64,000 nucleotides of DNA from Limnohabitans sp. B9-3 (GTDB taxonomy: Bacteria; Pseudomonadota; Gammaproteobacteria; Burkholderiales; Burkholderiaceae_C), in assembly GCF_002778325.1 (NCBI RefSeq), contig NZ_NESI01000005.1, positions 182,407 to 246,406 on the forward strand, read 5' to 3'. This document shows positions 59,449-64,000 of the stretch, piece by piece. The translations under genes were made by a program, and so were the position numbers. Each line of letters opens with the position of its first letter. Within the stretch, counting starts at the first letter, position 1. The notes below the pieces were generated by a model. It made no database searches. It saw nothing but the letters and a program-made list of their open reading frames with translations, and was not told the origin of the DNA.

Positions 59449-59467
59449 ATGCCCTGATTCTGGGCAT
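59449..59467 (-). other. Weak hairpin downstream of recR
   Basis: The arms atgccc / gggcat with a 7-base loop lie directly after the recR stop on the minus strand. Without a T run this is at most a weak terminator of the dnaX-ybaB-recR operon. Confidence 0.3.
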
Positions 59468-60064
59468 TTAAGCGTTGCGACGGTCCACCATCGCATGCGC
59501 AATGGTGCCCAAGTCGACGTATTCCAACTCACTGCCCACGGGTACGCCGCGTGCCAAGCGCGTCACTTGTACGCCGCGCTTTTTCAAAGCTTCGGTCAAC
59601 ACATGGGCGGTGGCTTCGCCTTCGGCGGTGAAGTTGGTGGCCAAAATCACTTCTTGGACCACGCCATCGCTGGCTCGGTCAATGAGCTTTTCCAAGCCAA
59701 TGTCTTTGGGGCCAAAACCATCCAGCGGGCTGATGCGGCCCATCAAGACGAAATACAAGCCTTTGAACGCTGCAGTGCGCTCAATGGCCGATTGATCGGC
59801 GGGGGTTTCGACCACACACAAGCGCGCGTTGTCGCGGCTGTCGTCCAAGCAGGTGTCACAAATGCTTGGGATGGTGAAGGTGTGGCACAGCTCGCAGTGG
59901 CGCACTTGGCCCACGGCCTCATGCAGCGCTTGCGAGAGCAGCTGGGCGCCCTCGCGGTCGTGCTGCAGCATGTGATACGCCATGCGCGACGCGGTCTTGA
60001 CGCCCACACCGGGCAGCCGGCGCAGGGCGTGAATCAGGCCATCGAGCGCAGAAACAGCGGCCAT
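59468..60064 (-). CDS. recR: Recombination protein RecR
   Basis: Acts with RecF and RecO to load RecA at gaps during recombinational repair. The 198-residue protein has an N-terminal helix-hairpin-helix ([16 protein letters not shown]), the zinc finger C57-x2-C60-x8-C69-x2-C72, a Toprim domain (about 80-175) and the C-terminal Walker-like segment. Length is typical. It overlaps the ybaB stop by one base and is the last gene of the dnaX operon. Confidence 0.96.
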   Translation of the reverse strand: MAAVSALDGLIHALRRLPGVGVKTASRMAYHMLQHDREGAQLLSQALHEAVGQVRHCELCHTFTIPSICDTCLDDSRDNARLCVVETPADQSAIERTAAFKGLYFVLMGRISPLDGFGPKDIGLEKLIDRASDGVVQEVILATNFTAEGEATAHVLTEALKKRGVQVTRLARGVPVGSELEYVDLGTIAHAMVDRRNA

Positions 60065-60387
60065 TAAAAGGGCAACTTCATGCCGGGTGGCAAACCGGCA
60101 GTGAGTTTGCTCATCTTGGCTTCGCTGGTTTCAGCGGCTTTGCGCACGGCGTCGTTGAAGGCGGCAGCGACCAAGTCTTCGAGCATGTCTTTGTCATCGG
60201 CCAGCAAGCTGGGGTCGATGGTGATGCGTTTGACGTTGTGCTTACAGGTCATCAAAACTTGCACCAAGCCCGAACCCGACTCGCCCGTGACATCAATGTG
60301 AGCCAGCTCGTCTTGCGCCTTTTTCAGGTTGTCTTGCATGGCTTGGGCTTGCTTCATCAGGCCAGAGAGTTGTCCTTTGTTGAACAT
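60064..60387 (-). CDS. ybaB: YbaB/EbfC family nucleoid-associated protein
   Basis: A 107-residue small dimeric DNA-binding protein. The opening [18 protein letters not shown], the V-x-V-x-x-(T/N)-x-K-x-x-x-x-x-x-I-D-P-S core ([18 protein letters not shown]) and the tail [12 protein letters not shown] are diagnostic. It binds DNA with little sequence specificity. The dnaX-ybaB-recR order is conserved in many bacteria. It begins 41 bases after dnaX. Confidence 0.95.
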   Translation of the reverse strand: MFNKGQLSGLMKQAQAMQDNLKKAQDELAHIDVTGESGSGLVQVLMTCKHNVKRITIDPSLLADDKDMLEDLVAAAFNDAVRKAAETSEAKMSKLTAGLPPGMKLPF

Positions 60388-60428
60388 GGGTCGTCCTTTG
60401 TTGAGAAATTAAAAATGAATGTCGAAAG

Positions 60429-62327
60429 TTAAACAGGCTTGATGCTGCCGGGCACGATGCGTGCCCCAAAGTCGCGCATCAAGGTCTGCACATAGGGGTC
60501 ATTGAGGATGATGGCTTCTGCCCCCGCCTGACGCTGGGCCGCAGCCACGGCGTTGCGTTTGGCCGGGCTGTCTTGCACGCGGCCGACTTCGACCGTCAAA
60601 CGCACGGGATGTCCAGCTGCGGCCAACGCGGCTTGCAAACGCTCACGACTCAGGGGGCTGTTGAGCGACTCGCGCTCGACGCGCAGCATCCACGTGTCGG
60701 TATCGCGCGCCATGAGTTGCGACTGTAAGCCCAACTCGCGCACCAAAGCGTTGATGGTTTCAGCGGCGGACATCTGCATCACCAAACCATGCCAAAACTC
60801 CCCCTCGGGGGTGGCCTCGATCTGCGGCACGCAGGTGGCGGGCACCATGGCTTCGAGCTGCGCGCTGGGCATGGGTTGATCGCGCACGGGCATGGCCACG
60901 ACGGCGGCATCTGAGTCGTGGTCGAAGTCGTCGTACTCGGCTTCGTAAGGCACGTCATCTTCACCGTCAGAGGGGATGAATTCGGGGGCTTTGGTTGCGA
61001 CAACTGGCATCTCGCGCACAGGCAAGACTTGACCTCGCGGGGCGGGTGGTACAGCGACTGAAACTGGAATGACGGCTGGTAAGGCGGGCGTTGCGGGTGA
61101 AGCAGCAGGCGGCAAGCTTGAAGCAACAGGTGCTGGGACAACAACAGGTGCCGCAGCTGAGGGCACCCGAGGCGCTTCAATCAGGCTTTTTTTTTCAGCC
61201 AAAACCAAAGCGCTGGACGCGGCCCCTTTGGGCTTGAAGGCCAGCAAACGCAGCAGCACCATGGTGAGCGCGGCGTATTCGTCGGGGGCCAAGCCCAGTT
61301 CTTGGCGACCGTGCAAACACAGGCTGTACAGCAACTGGGTTTCATCGGCGGGCATCAGGTCAGCCAAACGCGCCATGTCCACGGCTTCGGGATCGGCGTC
61401 AGCCTCGGCCATGCTCGGCACCGCTTGCAACACAGCCATGCGCTGCAAGACCATCGACATATCTTCCAACGTGGCGGCGGCACTGAGGCCATTCAAACGC
61501 AAGGCTTCAGACGTTTCGACCACCGACTTGCCGTCACCATGCGCCAACGCCTCGATCAAACGGAACACATGCGAGCGGTCGGCGCTGCCCAACATTTGGC
61601 GCACCGAGGCTTCTTGCAACTGGCCGCCGCCAAACGCAATGGCTTGGTCGGTCAAGCTCAAGGCATCGCGCATGGAGCCGCGTGCGGCGCGGGCCAACAG
61701 GCGCAGGGCTTGGGGCTCGGAAGCAATCTGTTCTTGACCCAACACATGGCCCAAGTGCTCCAGCACGGTTTCAGGGGCCATGGGGCGCAGATTGAACTGC
61801 AAGCAGCGCGATAGCACCGTGACCGGCACTTTTTGTGGATCGGTCGTGGCCAGCACAAATTTCAAATATTCAGGCGGCTCTTCCAGCGTCTTCAACATCG
61901 CGTTGAACGCGGTGTTGGTCAGCATGTGCACCTCGTCAATCATGAAGACTTTGAAGCGGCCTTGCACGGGCTTGTAGACGGCTTGCTCTAAAAGGCTTTG
62001 GACTTCGTCCACGCCACGGTTGGAGGCCGCGTCGAGCTCGGTGTAGTCCACAAAGCGGCCGGCATCGATGTCGGTACACGCTTGGCACACGCCGCAGGGG
62101 TTGGCGGTGATGCCCCCCGTGCCGTCCACGCCTTGGCAGTTGAGTGACTTGGCCAACACGCGCGACACCGTCGTTTTGCCAACGCCGCGGGTGCCGGTGA
62201 ATAAATAGGCATGGTGCAGGCGTTGTGTGGTCAGCGCATTGGACAGCGCTTGGACCACGTGCTCTTGCCCCACCATCTCCGTGAAGGTTTTGGGACGGTA
62301 TTTACGGGCGAGCACAAGGTAGGACAT
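60429..62327 (-). CDS. dnaX: DNA polymerase III tau subunit (with probable gamma product)
   Basis: Clamp-loader ATPase that also links the polymerase cores and helicase. The 632-residue tau form has Walker A GTRGVGKTT (45-53), four zinc cysteines between about residues 64 and 84 (CQGVDG...CGVCQAC), Walker B MIDEVH (129-134), SRC sensor region (173-175) and domain III to about 370. A Pro/Ala linker (about 385-450) and tau-specific domains follow. An A9 run at codons 378-381 is followed at once by stop codons in both other frames, so a 383-residue gamma-like protein is likely made by slippage. Confidence 0.95.
   Translation of the reverse strand: MSYLVLARKYRPKTFTEMVGQEHVVQALSNALTTQRLHHAYLFTGTRGVGKTTVSRVLAKSLNCQGVDGTGGITANPCGVCQACTDIDAGRFVDYTELDAASNRGVDEVQSLLEQAVYKPVQGRFKVFMIDEVHMLTNTAFNAMLKTLEEPPEYLKFVLATTDPQKVPVTVLSRCLQFNLRPMAPETVLEHLGHVLGQEQIASEPQALRLLARAARGSMRDALSLTDQAIAFGGGQLQEASVRQMLGSADRSHVFRLIEALAHGDGKSVVETSEALRLNGLSAAATLEDMSMVLQRMAVLQAVPSMAEADADPEAVDMARLADLMPADETQLLYSLCLHGRQELGLAPDEYAALTMVLLRLLAFKPKGAASSALVLAEKKSLIEAPRVPSAAAPVVVPAPVASSLPPAASPATPALPAVIPVSVAVPPAPRGQVLPVREMPVVATKAPEFIPSDGEDDVPYEAEYDDFDHDSDAAVVAMPVRDQPMPSAQLEAMVPATCVPQIEATPEGEFWHGLVMQMSAAETINALVRELGLQSQLMARDTDTWMLRVERESLNSPLSRERLQAALAAAGHPVRLTVEVGRVQDSPAKRNAVAAAQRQAGAEAIILNDPYVQTLMRDFGARIVPGSIKPV
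61187..61195 (-). promoter_or_regulatory. A9 slippage site in dnaX
   Basis: On the coding strand nine consecutive A residues read GAA AAA AAA AGC. A -1 shift (or one extra A in the mRNA) gives AAG CCT GAT TGA and ends after three more residues; losing one A gives GCC TGA and ends after one. The site lies at residues 378-381, just after domain III, where gamma is released from tau in E. coli and Thermus. Confidence 0.75.
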
Positions 62328-62385
62328 AAGCGCGAGATTCTAAAGCGAGCGCATGTCGAATCCTCAAAAAGAGCCGATGTGTCGC

Positions 62386-62391
62386 TACAAT
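62386..62391 (+). promoter_or_regulatory. -10 element of the ffs promoter
   Basis: TACAAT lies 7 bases before the predicted first base of the SRP RNA, a good position for a sigma-70 -10 element. The -35 region is poorly matched. Confidence 0.5.
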
Positions 62392-62397
62392 TGCATG

Positions 62398-62493
62398 TGA
62401 CGGGCCTTCCCACATGGTGAAGCGGCCAACCGGGTCAGGCGGGGAACCGAGCAGCCCTAACTGTGGAGCCAGTGCTGGGGTTAAGGTCCGTCA
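62398..62493 (+). ncRNA. ffs: Signal recognition particle RNA, small bacterial (4.5S) type
   Basis: The RNA component of the SRP, which with Ffh targets membrane proteins co-translationally. The conserved apical domain is visible: GGGTCAGG, then GGGGAA tetraloop-region and CCGAGCAGCC. The two ends pair (TGACGGGCCTT with AAGGTCCGTCA, one G-U), giving a rod of about 96 nucleotides. It is divergent from dnaX. The last 14 bases (from 62480) belong to one arm of the 94-bp inverted repeat, so the downstream element has inserted at the 3' end of this gene and left it intact. Confidence 0.92.
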
Positions 62494-62573
62494 CCCCCTA
62501 ATACAGATATCTAGTATCCATGCGGGTTTGACGATGTTTTGATCGTCTTTCAGCATGTTTTGTATCACCCGAG
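62480..62573 (+). repeat. Left arm of perfect 94-bp inverted repeat
   Basis: It runs from the last 14 bases of ffs through gtcaccccctaatacag to cacccgag and matches the right arm (63796-63889) base for base in reverse complement. It includes the near-palindrome atacagatatctagtat (62501-62517), a small dyad gacgat-gttttg-atcgtc (62530-62547) and the recombinase start ATG at 62555. These internal dyads are candidate recombinase-binding sites. Confidence 0.95.
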
Positions 62574-63784
62574 TGTGTCACGTTAACTTAACGGACGTGA
62601 ACATTTTGGCAAAAATCATTGGCTTATTTCAGCGAGGACGGACCTACTATCTGCGGATAGTTCTCCCCCTTAATCACCCACTCATTGCGAAATACAAGAG
62701 TGGTCGGCATGTTCGTACGTTAGGCATCTGTGACTATCGTGAAGCTGTCAAACGAGCCACGCTCCTTCGAGCGGAAATCCTTTGCGGCTATGTAGCACTT
62801 GACCACAAGAAGAATCCCCCCGCCCTACTCCGTGATGTGTACGAACGCTGGTGCAAAGCAAAGCCTAGAACTGAAGACAGTGTTGCATGCTGCGGTCGAG
62901 CGTTAAGGCATTACGAGGCTCAAACACCGAACCCAGCGCTGGAACTGCTAACCAGAAATCATGGAGACCAATTTCGTGGATGGCTTCTTGAACAAACCAC
63001 CACATCTAAGACAGCTAGAGATAGGCTTGTCTGGGTATGTAGCCTACTCAAATATGCTTGTGAAGACCTTGAACTGATTCCAAAAAATCCATGGCAAGGA
63101 CTAGATATCAAGTCGAGGCCTACTTTACGCAGAACACCATGGGACAAGGAAAACTTAGACAAACTGCTGAGTAATGAAATTTGGCAGTTGGGCTCATTGC
63201 CAAAAGATAAAAAAGCAGGCGGGATTGCCATCTATTGGATTCCCCTACTCTCTCTTTTTACTGGCGCTCGATGTGCCGAATTGTGTCAACTCGAAACAAA
63301 AAACATCCAAGTCATTGACGGTATTCCAGTAATTGTCATTACCAATAGCGGTGAAGGTCAACGTTTGAAGACATGGGATTCAGAACGAATCATTCCAATA
63401 CACAGTCGCATCTTGGAGTTGGGATTCATGGACTATGTGACATCACAAAAGAATCCACTCCTGTGGAACGAATTGATTCGGCGAAAGGAACGTCCGGGAG
63501 GCATATTCAGCCAGTACTTTGGGATGCTTCGAAAGCGACTAGGCATACCGCCTCATATCGTGCTTCACAGTTTCCGGCACCTATTCCGTTCTGAGTTGGT
63601 TAGAAAGCAGATTCCTGAACGTACTATCGACTTGCTTCTTGGACATCAAACGACAGGAAGTATTGGGTCACAGGTGTACACACATGTGAACAATATTGAC
63701 CTGAAATGGGCCGTTGAGCAGTTCCAGCCAGACATCAAGATCCATCGAATAACTGGGATTGATGGGAAGTTGAAAAAACCGTAA
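62555..63784 (+). CDS. Tyrosine recombinase / phage-type integrase
   Basis: A 409-residue site-specific recombinase. An N-terminal DNA-binding region and a SAM-like core-binding domain (about 90-185) precede the catalytic domain. Catalytic residues are visible: Arg in FTGARCAELCQL, a Lys/Arg stretch near GEGQRLKTW, H-x-x-R in HSFRHLFRSE, His in LLGHQTTG and the nucleophile Tyr in SQVYTHV. The start ATG lies within the left inverted repeat; GTG 62597 is an alternative giving 395 residues. The stop is 11 bases before the right arm. Confidence 0.92.
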   Translation: MFCITRVCHVNLTDVNILAKIIGLFQRGRTYYLRIVLPLNHPLIAKYKSGRHVRTLGICDYREAVKRATLLRAEILCGYVALDHKKNPPALLRDVYERWCKAKPRTEDSVACCGRALRHYEAQTPNPALELLTRNHGDQFRGWLLEQTTTSKTARDRLVWVCSLLKYACEDLELIPKNPWQGLDIKSRPTLRRTPWDKENLDKLLSNEIWQLGSLPKDKKAGGIAIYWIPLLSLFTGARCAELCQLETKNIQVIDGIPVIVITNSGEGQRLKTWDSERIIPIHSRILELGFMDYVTSQKNPLLWNELIRRKERPGGIFSQYFGMLRKRLGIPPHIVLHSFRHLFRSELVRKQIPERTIDLLLGHQTTGSIGSQVYTHVNNIDLKWAVEQFQPDIKIHRITGIDGKLKKP

Positions 63785-63795
63785 CAGAACGTTCT

Positions 63796-63889
63796 CTCGG
63801 GTGATACAAAACATGCTGAAAGACGATCAAAACATCGTCAAACCCGCATGGATACTAGATATCTGTATTAGGGGGTGACGGACCTTAAC
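63796..63889 (-). repeat. Right arm of perfect 94-bp inverted repeat
   Basis: Exact reverse complement of 62480-62573. It begins 12 bases after the recombinase stop codon and ends with tgacggaccttaac, an inverted copy of the 3' end of ffs. Read leftward it contains the same ATG and first six codons as the recombinase gene. Confidence 0.95.
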
Positions 63890-63890
63890 T

Positions 63891-64000
63891 TTGACAAATT
63901 ACATACGTCATTTGTCTGGTGAGAAGGAAATCTCACTTGAGACCTACCTTATCTCGTCTTCAGGTGATACACCCAAGTGGTTCACGTACTTTCATTGTAA
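63891..64000 (+). CDS. Possible partial open frame beyond the repeat, unknown
   Basis: An open frame starts at TTG 63891, two bases past the right arm, and runs without a stop to the end of the window (36 codons; reads LTNYIRHLSGEKEISLETY and on). Its composition is AT-rich like the recombinase. It resembles no family I know, and there is no clear ribosome site, so it may simply be chance. A small dyad gtgaga-aggaaa-tctcac lies at 63919-63936. Confidence 0.25.
   Translation, partial: MTNYIRHLSGEKEISLETYLISSSGDTPKWFTYFHC

Larger units (their letters stand above)
62480..63889. mobile_element. Tyrosine-recombinase element with 94-bp inverted ends, at the 3' end of ffs
   Basis: A 1410-base unit: left arm, one recombinase gene, right arm. 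The arms are perfect inverted copies. The left arm restores the 3' end of the SRP RNA gene, the usual sign of integrase site choice at an RNA gene; the right arm holds the same sequence in opposite orientation. No flanking target-site duplication is visible. The recombinase gene is richer in A+T than the rest of the window. It may be a complete small element or the left end of a larger island continuing past 64000. Confidence 0.75.

Noticed and set aside
62480..63889. Classical DDE insertion sequence
   Set aside because: The only gene is a tyrosine recombinase, there is no target-site duplication, and 94-bp perfect ends overlapping ffs do not fit IS families.

Overview
The window reads as a chromosome segment of a betaproteobacterium of the order Burkholderiales, most likely the family Comamonadaceae. 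This rests on recognised gene neighbourhoods (ilvI-ilvH-ilvC; nadE next to a PII gene; sigma factor-DUF3619-DUF3106-RDD; dnaX-ybaB-recR) and on protein style, not on a database search. Coding density is very high: no gap between called features exceeds about 260 bases, and the largest (3449-3704) is a divergent promoter region. No rRNA, tRNA or CRISPR array was seen.

Region 1 (1-20.5 kb) is housekeeping: branched-chain amino acid synthesis (ilvI, ilvH, ilvC), a small sigma-factor operon with membrane proteins, dgkA, a LOG-family nucleotide hydrolase, a PII protein with NAD synthetase, ppa, a five-gene Liv-type ABC importer, molybdenum cofactor genes (moaA, mobA, moeA) and a nitronate monooxygenase-like gene. 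Region 2 (20.5-28.6 kb) holds an RND efflux pump pair and the rnhA / methyltransferase / gloB / mltD neighbourhood, which I recall as the order also found in E. coli.

Region 3 (28.7-59.3 kb) is the most interesting part: about 30 kb devoted almost wholly to signal transduction. A long minus-strand run (45.1 to 33.6 kb) encodes a CheY-like receiver, a receiver-adenylate cyclase fusion, a PAS protein plus a two-helix receptor resembling a split Aer (CetB/CetA type), a triple-CheW protein, CheR, CheB, a CheB-type orphan receiver, a 1120-residue CheA and a CheW-like protein. Flanking plus-strand genes encode a multi-PAS histidine kinase, a PAS-SGDEF-EAL protein, two receptors with a free periplasmic Cache protein between them, a class I (eukaryote-type) cyclic nucleotide phosphodiesterase and cyclic-nucleotide-binding proteins. 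Two more receptors, a diguanylate cyclase with a PhnD-like binding protein, and a second set of cyclic-nucleotide-binding proteins complete it. My reading is a chemosensory array whose output is cAMP: a writer (receiver-cyclase), an eraser (class I phosphodiesterase) and readers (CAP_ED proteins without DNA-binding domains), with c-di-GMP enzymes alongside.

Region 4 (59.4-62.5 kb) is recR-ybaB-dnaX followed by the SRP RNA gene ffs on the other strand. dnaX carries an A9 run exactly where a gamma/tau slippage site is expected. Region 5 (62.48-64 kb) is acquired DNA: a tyrosine recombinase gene enclosed by a perfect 94-bp inverted repeat whose outer end copies the 3' end of ffs. The recombinase start codon lies inside the repeat, so inversion between the arms would preserve its reading frame. 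An open frame starts just past the right arm and runs off the window.
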